From contig OV884013.1 in the NCBI GenBank assembly GCA_930367205.1, positions 120,815,827 through 120,879,826 of the forward strand: 64,000 nucleotides of DNA. The letters run 5' to 3'. The notes under the pieces were generated by a model. That model did not search any database and was not told the origin of the DNA. It was given only the letters and a program-made list of their open reading frames with translations. The position numbers and the translations under genes are program-made. Below are positions 21,600-32,279 of the stretch, one piece after another. Source of the DNA: Acanthosoma haemorrhoidale. Its lineage: Eukaryota; Arthropoda; Insecta; Hemiptera; Acanthosomatidae. Numbering within the stretch: position 1 is the first letter of the stretch; every line of letters starts with the position of its first letter.

Positions 21600-22102
21600 A
21601 AAAAAACTTGCTTATTACACCTTATATAATCTACAGCAGTAGCGGTAAACAATGATCCAACCACAAGCAGTTCACCTGACACAAATCAACAGTCAACACC
21701 TACATTTTTAGCCATGTTCACAGATGTCACTACAAAATCTACACAAAATATGTAAAGGAATCACTCAAGAAACATCTTTCAGAAAACCATTGGTGACCTA
21801 ACTGGTTAATCTTACTCTTAACGTGTAGTAAAAATATTTAGACTACTCCACTCCCTGGATTCACCTGAATCTGAAAATAGACCGAAATGAAATACCGTAA
21901 AATTATCCGAGTGAAGCCGTCAAATATTTTGGGGTACACTTGATCATCGACTGCCATCAATGAAAATCAAATTCAATCAGCCATATTGAAGAATGGCCCT
22001 CTGTTATACCAAACATTAATTACCTGGGTTAATTATTATTATAAATAGGTTAATTATTATACCCCAAGATTTTAATATTATTATAAATGTTTTAAATGAA
22101 AT
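21600..22102. other. CASK intron, nothing recognised
   Basis: AT-rich intron sequence between the LTR-like module and the outer inverted repeat. Confidence 0.5.
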
Positions 22103-22437
22103 GAAAAGTTTCAGTTTTATGTCCTGAAGGATATACAAATATTAAAACAAACAAAACCTAAAAAAATAGAGAGATCATTTAACAAAATATTTATTCATTT
22201 AAGGGAGAAACAGTGCTGAAACTGCAAGAAAGTTTTTAAATAATCAATAACTCTAGATTGAAACTAAATACAAAATAAATTGAGAGGACAAAAAATTTCT
22301 GTCATAAGAAACAGAGTTAAATGGTTCAGGATGTTTAATGTACCAAAACATTAAAGCTACGTTTCAAAATACAAGTTGAAGTTAGATTTTGTCTATTTGA
22401 TTTCTATGGTCTAACTTTAAAAAAAAAAAATTGAAAA
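22103..22437 (+). repeat. Outer inverted repeat, left arm (about 335 bp)
   Basis: This arm is inverted relative to about 27500-27830. Shared blocks include 'cagttttatgtcctgaagga', 'tcaataactctagattgaaa' and 'gttagattttgtctatttga'. There are scattered substitutions and about 5 nt of net length difference. It ends only 23 bp before the central palindrome begins. No coding potential. Confidence 0.85.
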
Positions 22438-22460
22438 ATTTTTTAAATCGGTCGGACCCG

Positions 22461-23698
22461 AATGTTATGATTTTTAATTGTGTTTTTGAAATAAACTCGG
22501 AATTAGCGAGCGTTGAAGAACGTCATAACGATCCGTGGTCCATGCCTATGAAAGTATGAACGTTTTATTGTCGTCATATTAACTATTAATATTTATAATA
22601 AAAATAATATCATAACTAATATAAACATTTATTATATAAACTTCAAAATTAAGCAAAGTATACATATCCGAAACAACTGGCATTAAATAACCAGTTGAAA
22701 GATCAGTGAGGCAGCGGAGAGAGGCAGATATATATGATCCGCCAGAGGACGAAAGCAGTCACTCTTTCATCAGGAACAGGCAGAGAAGGTAGCGACAACA
22801 CTACTGCCCCGTAGCGCACGAGGGCGCCAGCCCTTTCTCACTTTCACCCGGTGCGACAACAAAGGACGCTACCGGATGAGGGCCACGCTCGACACCAACC
22901 AGGCCGACAACGAGACGCATGGAACCACGTGCTGCAGATTAGAATAGAAGACGACCACCGAAGATATCAACAAAGAAACACTGGCCAGTATAATACGTAA
23001 AATTAGTTTTAACAGCATTATTTATTACGTACGTATTTTTTTTTGTATATCAATTTTTAAAATCAATGTGTGTAAATAAAACCATTATTCCTTTTGCCAG
23101 AAGTTTCCTATAATTTTATTAACAGAACCTTGAGATAACGTTTAAGTTCAATATAAAGTTTTAAATTATATGAAAAAATATATATAAATAATAAAGATTT
23201 GAATAATATCATTAAAATCTGTTTTATTATTACAAGAAATAGAAAATTGGCTTGTTTACCCTTACACGGGCTTTAGAAACAATTAATACAGCGATAGTAA
23301 CCAGTGAAAAACTGTAACATCTAGGAGGCAACTGTTAAAAATTATAATTTGAATTAATAATCGGACTTGAAATTTGTATACTTCTGATAATATGATAATT
23401 TTTAATAATAAAATGGAAGTAGACATAAAAATAATAAGGTTTTAAAGTGTGTTATATTTACAAAATTCGGAGAACAAGGATATTAATTTTTTTATTAAAA
23501 TAAATTTATAAAAATTGACTTATGAATAATAATTTGAAACCCTTAAAATACTGTAAACATTAAGTGTATGTTATGATTTCTTTTGTTTTATTGTTCCTTA
23601 ATTACTTCTATCAATTCACCAAACTGTTCTCACCTCATAAGGTATTTAGTTATTTTTGTATTTCCATCTTAACACGTCGAATGAATTAATTCCCATTC
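22461..23698 (+). repeat. Palindrome left arm with LTR-like promoter motifs
   Basis: The arm contains a relatively GC-rich central part (about 22680-22980) with a TATA-like tatatatgatc at about 22729 followed by CAGTCACTC initiator-like sequence. It also contains AATAAA at 23075-23080 and a long AT-rich tail. The layout resembles an LTR or promoter module pointing to the centre. No open frame of note. Confidence 0.8.
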
Positions 23699-24027
23699 AA
23701 ATTTATATTTACTTGTTCAAATTTATATTTACTTGTTCAAATTCATATTTATACCATTATAAGCTAAACCACTATTGTATGCCAAATAGTCAAATTTATA
23801 TTTACTTTATTTCTCAAGATCTACTCTTCGAACATTTAAGTTACCCTATAAAATACTAAAATATATTTTATATTCTGATCTATTAACATCACAATAAAGA
23901 TAACAGTGGCGTATAATAGTGGTTTAACTTATAATGGTGTAAATATAAATAAAGTAATATAAATATAAATTTGACTCATAAAACTGTTGGTCGTAGAAGG
24001 ACTGATTCCATGTTTCTCTAAAACCAG
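23699..24027. repeat. Palindrome spacer with a nested inverted repeat
   Basis: The spacer contains tandem copies of a 20-bp AT-rich unit (tcaaatttatatttacttgt, about 23697-23736). It also contains a shorter inverted repeat: 'accattataagctaaaccac' near 23753 pairs with 'gtggtttaacttataatggt' near 23919, with a single mismatch in the block. The centre of the big hairpin could therefore fold again. Confidence 0.8.
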
Positions 24028-25265
24028 GAATGGGAATTAATTCATTCGACGTGTTAAGATGGAAATACAAAAATAACTAAATACCTTATGAGGTGAGAAC
24101 AGTTTGGTGAATTGATAGAAGTAATTAAGGAACAATAAAACAAAAGAAATCATAACATACACTTAATGTTTACAGTATTTTAAGGGTTTCAAATTATTAT
24201 TCATAAGTCAATTTTTATAAATTTATTTTAATAAAAAAATTAATATCCTTGTTCTCCGAATTTTGTAAATATAACACACTTTAAAACCTTATTATTTTTA
24301 TGTCTACTTCCATTTTATTATTAAAAATTATCATATTATCAGAAGTATACAAATTTCAAGTCCGATTATTAATTCAAGTTATAATTTTTAACAGTTGCCT
24401 CCTAGATGTTACAGTTTTTCACTGGTTACTATCGCTGTATTAATTGTTTCTAAAGCCCGTGTAAGGGTAAACAAGCCAATTTTATATTTCTTGTAATAAT
24501 AAAACAGATTTTAATGATATTATTCAAATCTTTATTATTTATATATATTTTTTCATATAATTTAAAACTTTATATTGAACTTAAACGTTATCTCAAGGTT
24601 CTGTTAATAAAATTATAGGAAACTTCTGGCAAAAGGAATAATGGTTTTATTTACACACATTGATTTTAAAAATTGATATACAAAAAAAAATACGTACGTA
24701 ATAAATAATGCTGTTAAAACTAATTTTACGTATTATACTGGCCAGTGTTTCTTTGTTGATATCTTCGGTGGTCGTCTTCTATTCTAATCTGCAGCACGTG
24801 GTTCCATGCGTCTCGTTGTCGGCCTGGTTGGTGTCGAGCGTGGCCCTCATCCGGTAGCGTCCTTTGTTGTCGCACCGGGTGAAAGTGAGAAAGGGCTGGC
24901 GCCCTCGTGCGCTACGGGGCAGTAGTGTTGTCGCTACCTTCTCTGCCTGTTCCTGATGAAAGAGTGACTGCTTTCGTCCTCTGGCGGATCATATATATCT
25001 GCCTCTCTCCGCTGCCTCACTGATCTTTCAACTGGTTATTTAATGCCAGTTGTTTCGGATATGTATACTTTGCTTAATTTTGAAGTTTATATAATAAATG
25101 TTTATATTAGTTATGATATTATTTTTATTATAAATATTAATAGTTAATATGACGACAATAAAACGTTCATACTTTCATAGGCATGGACCACGGATCGTTA
25201 TGACGTTCTTCAACGCTCGCTAATTCCGAGTTTATTTCAAAAACACAATTAAAAATCATAACATT
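24028..25265 (-). repeat. Palindrome right arm
   Basis: Reverse-complement partner of 22461-23698. Its TATA-like motif (about 24990) and AATAAA (about 24646-24651) point leftward on the minus strand, so the two arms' promoter-like motifs converge. Confidence 0.9.
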
Positions 25266-27499
25266 AAAATATCATAACAATATATTAAAAGAAAATTAAA
25301 AATAAATAATTAATTAAAAGACAATTTTAATATCCTGCACATATACGAGTGTCTGGGACTGAACTTGACTTGTATAGCTGTCGGAATATCACCAATTAGT
25401 TAGCCTCTCTCTAACTCTGGGTAATATAGCCTCCCCTCCTATCTGCACTGGGCCAATTACATCTTCCTTTAGACCCACTCGTGAGTACTTGGAAAACACA
25501 AGACACTCATAACTCCTGCGCCCCCTAAATGAGTACAATACATACGTATGTATTCGGTAGCTATTGGCCAACATAGGGCTACGATTTATGGGCCTCGCTG
25601 GAATATTTTCACTGCGTAGGGCAATCCAGGTCAGTGCAGTAAAAAGTGATAAATGCCCCCTTCCCCTCTATTTTGTCCAAATCCGCTGCACGATCCCTTT
25701 TCCCTTCACAGCTTTTTCATATTTTTGTAAATAAATAGGGCATTTTATTAAAATTTTCTCATTTGAAGGTCTCTTTCCCTTTTCCTCTTCATGGAATACT
25801 AAAAATGTATGTAGACACATTTTACTAGTTTTTGCATCGCTATTCTTAATAATTCATTTTTTAAATAAACGAGTTTAATTTGATTTCATACAACAAGATT
25901 TCTTTGGTATGAATTTGATTTCCCATTTACAGGACCCTGTTTCAATGATATTTAATTGTGTTTTGGACAAATTTGGATAACTGTTGTGTTGTTTTGACAA
26001 GATGAATATGGGGCTGTCAGTGTTTAGCAGAATGTCGTTTGCGTATTCTTCTAAATCCAATTGCTTTTGAAGCTACAGGAACAATAATAATTTTAGAAAA
26101 AACATACAGAACATGATAAATTTATTTGCTTGCTACATATAAAAAAAAACTATAAGCAATTAAATGCTAAATTTAATTATTACCAGAAGCTTGATTATTT
26201 CCTAGTAAAAAAATTAATTTTTGTATAGCTGCTGTTTGTTTGTCTGTGGGTTATTAACGGGAAAGAATGAATTAACTTTTTATTTGTTTTTGGGGGGAGA
26301 ACCACATACAAACAATTTTGTCTCTTTTATTTTGTTTTCCTATTTATTCTGTGTTTTTGCTGGCAATATACATTTTTTATTTAAGTCTATAAAATATGAG
26401 CATATAATACCACCTGATCTAAATGCCTAATTCTAAATTTATAATCTATCAAATAATTCATTTTACCAAGGCTATAATGAACGAGACCCTTAGTTGTCAC
26501 TAACAATTAACTGGGGATAAAAATATGCACTGTTAACAATTTTTAATTTATAGTAATGTATAAATGTTTGTAAATTAATTCAATTTATGTACATCCATAG
26601 GTAATCAGTTAAAAAGAGTTCTTATGAGAAAACAATTTTCATCGACCTAGTTTCAAAGTAAATAGATACATATTATAAATTATCTTCAAAATAATAAATG
26701 ACCTAATATTAATGGGATTAATTGCTTCCTGCAGAAAGTTTCAGAAGGGGCCCCTCCCCTCATTTGAAATATTTATGTATCCTAAGCCTCGCAGATGGGA
26801 TATTTCCTAAACTTCCCCACTGATAACAGCGAGCGCAAATGTTCAGCGATGTCATGATGATAAATGTGATATTATTTTATTCTTTCATTTAGATTTATAT
26901 GATAGGGACTGTATCAAAAGAAACAATCTATATATTTCTTGTGAAATGTTACACAAAGTGTTTTATTTTATAAATTATTTCAACAGGTTTATTAAGTGGT
27001 TGGTTTCGAAATGAGAAACAAATATATTTTGCAAGATGGTAGTTTTGAGGATTTTAAGCAGGTTATTGATCAATTTTTGTTTCAATCTGGTGTTTTATGA
27101 ATTAGTTCATCTTCAAATTAAAAAAAAAAAACCTCTCGACTCTGTGATCGCTAAATGCTTTACCATGTGGAAATGAACAACAGAATGAACATATTTAAAA
27201 ATACATGGGTTTATGTATCGTCACTCTCATTGACTCGATCCCATGCCAAATCAGCTGTAATCACTTAAAAATTATTATTTCCAGCTAAACTAAATTAAGT
27301 AAACAAAACAAAAAATAGGTTATTTAAAAACTGGTCATATTTAACACAATGTTGGTTATTAAATCTAAAAGTTAAGTGTTTGAGCTGTTAGTTGGCTGCT
27401 TTATGACATGAAAAAATTAATATTGAGAACTTATTGATATCTTCCTGAAATTTTCTATGTGTACACAAGAAAAGTTTTGAGAAATTAATGTTGTTTTAT
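25266..27499. other. CASK intron, AT-rich, inside the outer inverted repeats
   Basis: No gene, transposase or structural RNA was recognised. Short open frames here look random. Confidence 0.5.
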
Positions 27500-27830
27500 T
27501 TCTTCAATTTTTTTTTTTCAAAGTTAGACCATAGAAATCAAATAGACAAAATCTAACTTCAACTTGTATTTTTAAACGTAGCTTTAATGTTTTGGTGCAT
27601 TAAACATCCTGAACCATTTAACTCTGTTTCTTATGACAGAAATTTTTTGTCCTCTCAATTTATTTTGTATTTAGTTTCAATCTAGAGTTATTGATTATTT
27701 AAAAACTTTCTTGCAGTTTCAGCACTGTTTCTCCCTCAAATGAATAAATATTTTGTTAAATGATCCCACTTACTTTTTATGTTTTGTTTTAATATTTGTA
27801 TATCCTTCAGGACATAAAACTGAAACTTTC
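27500..27830 (-). repeat. Outer inverted repeat, right arm
   Basis: Inverted partner of 22103-22437 with a few substitutions and small indels. Together the two arms enclose about 5 kb that includes the palindrome. Confidence 0.85.
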
Positions 27831-28276
27831 ACAAAAGAGGGGTCTAGAGTCTTATAAATGGGTTGTTACGAATAATCAATAAATTCAGTAACTTTTCTGC
27901 TACGGGATCATAAGTTTCGAAAACACAACCTGTCTATCAGTCAATGCAAAAATAATATGTTCTTATTTTTGGAAGGATGGCTCGTAAAAAATAATTTGTT
28001 GTATTTTTCCAACACCAACTTAACTAATAGCAGGGAGCTGTTGATAGAATGTACACTAACTAAATTTTTTGTACTATGTTGTAGAATTATAATTGATACC
28101 TTTAAAGGCAAATGAACTGTTCTGCTATAGGAATATAATTATCCATTCTGACATTTAATTAGCACTGTAATTACACCAATTATCATTTAAATTTAATATT
28201 AAATTTTAATAAGTAATGAAACCTATTGGCCATCAGCTAGAGCTACAGTTAGCCATGATGTCGATACAGGTTTGTG
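27831..28276. other. CASK intron, nothing recognised
   Basis: AT-rich sequence up to the target duplication of the next retrotransposon. Confidence 0.5.
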
Positions 28277-28280
28277 TAAC

Positions 28281-28466
28281 AGTTAATGCTTACCGGCTTT
28301 AGAATTAAGAAACAAAGGGAAAAAAGGTACAGAGAAACAACACGCTTGAAAGTTAGAACTAGACTGTTTATTTCGAGTCTATAACCCTGTATATTTACAT
28401 TCGGGATGTTTACATCCCGACGTTCGGGGATTAAGGTTGAGTACTGATGCTGCCCGGAGCTTAACT
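28281..28466 (-). repeat. 3' LTR of element 2
   Basis: 186 bp, identical by eye to 33585-33770. On the minus strand it starts AGTTAAG and ends TTAACT. It is next to the target duplication TAAC. Confidence 0.95.
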
Positions 28467-28894
28467 CCCCCCTGCCAGTTTACGCACATCTCCTCGTAAA
28501 CTATGAAGTCTAAGTCTAAATTGAGGACGACTTAGGCGATATTACGATCACTCTCCTAATCGTACTAAGGGAGCGAAGGCCAGCCCAAACAGTACACAAC
28601 CTGTAATCCCTTACATTCGGTCGTATTTATAAGACACTTATAGTCCAAATAAAACGCTGCTTCTAACACTGCAGCCACTAGTGACAAAATAAAAAAAAAA
28701 CAAAAAAAAATTACATGGCTCATTACTCACAGAAAACAATGGCATCTTACACGCTACGCAAAGTCGATATTTCTACACAGCCTGTGTACATTCTAAAAAA
28801 ACAACAAAAAAAAAATACTTCTAGAAATGGTACAAAGTGTACGTATGTATACCATACCAAATTTGGCTACGTGCAGAAGCGAGGACACTCCAAC
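28467..28894 (-). other. Polypurine tract and 3' UTR of element 2
   Basis: On the minus strand the tract GGCAGGGGGG (C run on the + strand at 28467-28472) directly precedes the 3' LTR, as in element 1. The rest is untranslated. Confidence 0.75.
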
Positions 28895-31798
28895 TCACTC
28901 ATGGCCAGCACCCTTCCCCCCTGGTGGAAGTTTTAACTGTTCGACGTGGACGGTCCTCCGTTTCGTCGGAGGTCTTGTACTCTCGATGGTGACGATGTTA
29001 TGCTCCCTGATCACCACCACCTTGAATGGACCCTCGTATCTGATCGACTCTTTGCTCCGATTAGAGCCAATTTTACGATATACAATCGTCCCAATTTTAA
29101 GGTCCCCTATTCGACCCCGGACTTTGAGGTTTACCCGAGAAACTCTCTTGACCTTCTCCCTCACGATTTTGTCACGAACTTTGCCCCAAAGTTTTCCGAG
29201 CTCTAAGTGAGCACTTAACATTTGCTCCGCTATTCCCTCGTCCGCCACCGTCTCTGTCCCGTTCCGGCGCCTCGCGCGCAGTCCGAAGAGGATCTCGAAC
29301 GGCGTAAACCCCGTGGTGGAGTGGATGGAATGATTGTATGCCGCCACTGCCTTCGGCATCGCCTCGTTCGCCGGCAGACCCTTTTCTACCTGATACACCC
29401 GCAGGTGGTCACTCAAGGTACTGTGCAACCTTTCGATGCCTCCGCGACTCTTAGGATGTCCTGGGGTGTTGAGATGCCACACGATATCAAGGTTTTTCAT
29501 CTCCGTCCGAACGTTTGCATTATCGAACTCCCTACCCCCATCAGACGAGATTCGGTCCGGTACCCCATAAAACTGGAACCACGTTCGTAATGCCTGTAAG
29601 ACGGCGTTGGATGATTTGTCTTTTACGGCGTACGCCATAGCTACCTTACTGAAGGTATCTATTGTCGTAACCCACTTATACCCCTTCCAAGTGAACGTGT
29701 CAATCTGTAGTTCACTCAGTGGCGTCTCTGCTGTGGGTGTTTCCTCCTGTTGTCCCTGTGGTGGGTGTCGATCATATTTAGTCTTAAGACATATATCGCA
29801 CGTTCCTAAAATCTCTTGGATCGTCTTTTTCATATCCCACCAGAAGTACCGTCGCTGTAATGCTTGCAAAGTCTCCGGCGCACCGCGGTGGTTCGTCTTC
29901 CCTTGATGGTAGGCAAGCGTTACTTCCCGCTGCCGTTCCTCATCACGCAGTGTCTGGACCATAGACAGACAACGAACAAACGATCGATCAATACCCAGTT
30001 GTTCTGTTCTCCATAATTTCTTGATCAGATCCCACACTGTCGCGTTGCCGACAAATAGATGGTAGGTCTTCCCTGGTCTGGATGCATCTTTCAATGCCTG
30101 GCAAATTTGGTCACCCTTGACACCCGGTTGGGACCAGATTGTCGTAATACTATTCTTGCCATAGTTTTCATGAGTAGCTCGCATCAGGCCGGTCGTTTGC
30201 GTCTTCCAAATAATTTGTCGCCGTTTATCGTTAATCATACCCTCGATCGTCTCCATTTCCACCGGACGTTCTCCGGCAGATTCTTCCGCTTCTTGGTGTT
30301 CGCTCCCATCGCTATCGTCCCGCGTACCGCGACTTCCATCTTCCCCGGGCGCCCATTCCTGGATAAATTGTCTGTGATCCCCGGACGTTTCCCCTTCCTC
30401 GACTGCATTTACGGTAATCGCTCGAGATAGCCAGTCCGCCACTACATTGTCCTTCCCTGGTTTGTATACAATTTCCAGGTTGTATTGGGACAAAAACTCC
30501 TTCCAGCGTGTCACCCTGGCTGATGATTCCTTAAGCTTCCCCACCCATTGAAGAGGTCTGTGGTCCGTATGTACTCTGAATCTCCGCCCGAAGACGTATG
30601 GACGAAAATGGTCAATAGCCCATATGATGCCAAGAAGTTCACGCTCGAGGGCACTGTACCGCGCTTCCGTGTCGGTCAGTCTTCGACTCGCGTACGCCAC
30701 TGGTCGTTCCCCCCCATCTCCCTCCTGCGACAGCACCGCTCCCAATGCATACTCACTTGCGTCGGTGGTGATAGTAAATAGCTTCTCAAAATCGGGAAAC
30801 GCCAGGATTGGTTCCTCTTGCAGTCGAGCCATGCATTTTCGAAGGTTTTGCTCCATAATAGGTGTAATCGCTATCCGCGCCCCCTTCCGCAGCAGGTTAC
30901 TGATGGGTACGAGATACTCTGCCATGTCTGGCACAAAACGCCGATAGTAATTTAGCGTACCTAAAAGTCGCCGAATGCCCTTGACGTCTTTCGGCACCGC
31001 TATCTTTCGAATTGCGTCGACTTTTGCAGAATCCGGCTGGACTCCCTCCCTCGAGATGGTATGCCCTAAGAAGTTGATCCGATCCTCTCCCAGCGATGAT
31101 TTTTCCATCGACAATTTTAACCCGAATTCACGCAAACGTCGAAATACCCTCCGGAGATCTTCGATGTGTTCGGATTCTGTTCGGCTGAAGATCAACAGAT
31201 CGTCCATATAAATCTGGCATACCGCCTCGTCTATCCCCCTCAGGATTTCGTCCATCAATCTCTGGAAAGTAATCGGAGCGTTCTTCAAACCAAATGGCAT
31301 CCGAGTGAACTCATAGTGCCCCCTCTCGAAAGTAAACGCTGTTTTGTGTTGATCGGTAGCGCTCATTTTGATTTGATGGTACCCTGCTTTCAAATCCAAA
31401 GTGCTAAAGATTGTGGCTCCATTCAGTCTGTCGAGAATGTCCTCAAAACGGGGAATCGGATACTTCTCATCCGTTGTGTTTTCATTTAATTTTCTAAAAT
31501 CGACGACGACTCTATATCTCTCCCCCTCCTCTCCCGGTTTACTCTTCTTCCGTACTGCCCACAGAGGACTATTATAAGGGGATGTGCTATCAACGATTAT
31601 ACCCTGTCGTCTTAAGCTGTCGATTTCTGTCCGGATATGTTGGCGGAGTGCCTGCGGATATCGTCTCTCCTTCACGTACGTTATTCGGTCAGATTTTAAT
31701 GGGATTTCATGTACTGTCTTCCCCGTTGCCCCAAGCATATCACCCTCCACGTAAAAAATATCTCCGAACTCCCTACGTAAGCTTTCCCTCCAGTCCAC
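28895..31798 (-). CDS. pol: Pol of element 2, RT-RNase H-integrase part
   Basis: This 967-residue open frame corresponds to Pol of element 1 from about residue 141 on; its nominal start is not a true start. RT has YMDD at about residues 197-200, with STLDLKAGYHQI and MPFGLKNAP upstream. RNase H has TDASEYALG. Integrase has the HHCC-type zinc region (YHQGKTNHRG, then CDIC) and the triad from IDTF, SDGGREF and GGIERLH, followed by a RYEGPFKVV C-terminal module. All key residues are kept. The protease part lies upstream in another frame (31773-32231) because of a length change in a G run, so this copy as written cannot make a full Gag-Pol. Confidence 0.93.
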   Translation of the reverse strand: MDWRESLRREFGDIFYVEGDMLGATGKTVHEIPLKSDRITYVKERRYPQALRQHIRTEIDSLRRQGIIVDSTSPYNSPLWAVRKKSKPGEEGERYRVVVDFRKLNENTTDEKYPIPRFEDILDRLNGATIFSTLDLKAGYHQIKMSATDQHKTAFTFERGHYEFTRMPFGLKNAPITFQRLMDEILRGIDEAVCQIYMDDLLIFSRTESEHIEDLRRVFRRLREFGLKLSMEKSSLGEDRINFLGHTISREGVQPDSAKVDAIRKIAVPKDVKGIRRLLGTLNYYRRFVPDMAEYLVPISNLLRKGARIAITPIMEQNLRKCMARLQEEPILAFPDFEKLFTITTDASEYALGAVLSQEGDGGERPVAYASRRLTDTEARYSALERELLGIIWAIDHFRPYVFGRRFRVHTDHRPLQWVGKLKESSARVTRWKEFLSQYNLEIVYKPGKDNVVADWLSRAITVNAVEEGETSGDHRQFIQEWAPGEDGSRGTRDDSDGSEHQEAEESAGERPVEMETIEGMINDKRRQIIWKTQTTGLMRATHENYGKNSITTIWSQPGVKGDQICQALKDASRPGKTYHLFVGNATVWDLIKKLWRTEQLGIDRSFVRCLSMVQTLRDEERQREVTLAYHQGKTNHRGAPETLQALQRRYFWWDMKKTIQEILGTCDICLKTKYDRHPPQGQQEETPTAETPLSELQIDTFTWKGYKWVTTIDTFSKVAMAYAVKDKSSNAVLQALRTWFQFYGVPDRISSDGGREFDNANVRTEMKNLDIVWHLNTPGHPKSRGGIERLHSTLSDHLRVYQVEKGLPANEAMPKAVAAYNHSIHSTTGFTPFEILFGLRARRRNGTETVADEGIAEQMLSAHLELGKLWGKVRDKIVREKVKRVSRVNLKVRGRIGDLKIGTIVYRKIGSNRSKESIRYEGPFKVVVIREHNIVTIESTRPPTKRRTVHVEQLKLPPGGKGAGHE

Positions 31799-32231
31799 AA
31801 CTTTCTTGACTGCCCCTATCCGCGCACTCCCACCTCTTACGGTCCCTTGACATTGATAAGTAACCCCCCCCCAACTTGATCCGCCACTCCTTTCCCTTGT
31901 TCTCTACAAGCGCGCCTACCCGACCCAATAAGTCACACCCCACTATTATTTCATACTCGCGCGGCATGTACTCCACAATATGTACGTTAATATCGCCCTT
32001 TTTTTTCGCCCATTTCTCTAAATTCACGACCGCCTCTCCCGCCACTTTACAGGGCCCGCCAAGGGTAATTAACTTGCACTTACATACCTTGACCTGGAGT
32101 GCCCTCTCTCTGCCATACAGCCGCTCCAACGCACCGCGTGACATTATGGTATTGGTGCTTCCTGTATCCACCAAGCACCTCTCTCCCCCCTCGACTCTAA
32201 TTATTGGCAACTCGCACAGTTTCCCTCTCAC
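31773..32231 (-). pseudogene. Protease part of element 2 pol, frame broken at its 3' end
   Basis: It encodes the aspartic protease with CLVDTGSTNTIMSRG and a VGCDLLGRVGA flap/C-terminal region matching element 1. The frame is open from the gag UGA through this region. Homology to element 1 breaks just after RIKLGGG, where the minus strand has nine consecutive G (31864-31872 on the + strand as C). Beyond that the reading frame is wrong, and RT continues in another frame. A one-base indel in the homopolymer or an assembly error explains this. Confidence 0.88.
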
Positions 32232-32244
32232 TGTATTACACTTT

Positions 32245-32279
32245 AGGGTGCGGTCGCCACTCTGCTGCCACCCTCCTCA
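32245..32279 (-). promoter_or_regulatory. Candidate UGA readthrough site of element 2
   Basis: As in element 1, gag ends with a single UGA (GCC TGA GGA G context shared) and the same frame stays open into protease. Downstream on the minus strand, AGGGTG can pair perfectly with CACCCT about 18 nt later. The stem uses the same 3' segment as element 1 but in a shifted register. Conservation of the lone UGA in a diverged element supports function; the RNA fold is by hand. Confidence 0.55.

Larger units (their letters stand above)
22461..25265. repeat. 2,805-bp near-perfect palindrome (1,238-bp arms, 329-bp spacer)
   Basis: The left arm 22461-23698 and right arm 24028-25265 are reverse complements in one continuous register (partner positions sum to 47726), so I see no indel between them. 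Only two substitutions were found by eye: 23242/24484 (g versus t) and 23348/24378 (t versus c). The spacer is 23699-24027. Each arm carries a TATA-like box and an AATAAA, oriented toward the centre. Because the palindrome lies in a CASK intron, the pre-mRNA would contain a hairpin with a stem of about 1.2 kb. No transposase or target duplication was found. Confidence 0.95.

Noticed and set aside
22461..25265. Pure assembly artefact as the explanation of the palindrome.
   Set aside because: Not excluded, but at least two differences between the arms and a distinct structured spacer make a simple fold-back of one read unlikely. Kept as a finding with a test.
31773..31875. Programmed frameshift between protease and RT in element 2.
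   Set aside because: Element 1 reads through the same region in one frame, and the break is in a homopolymer. A simple indel or sequencing error explains it better.
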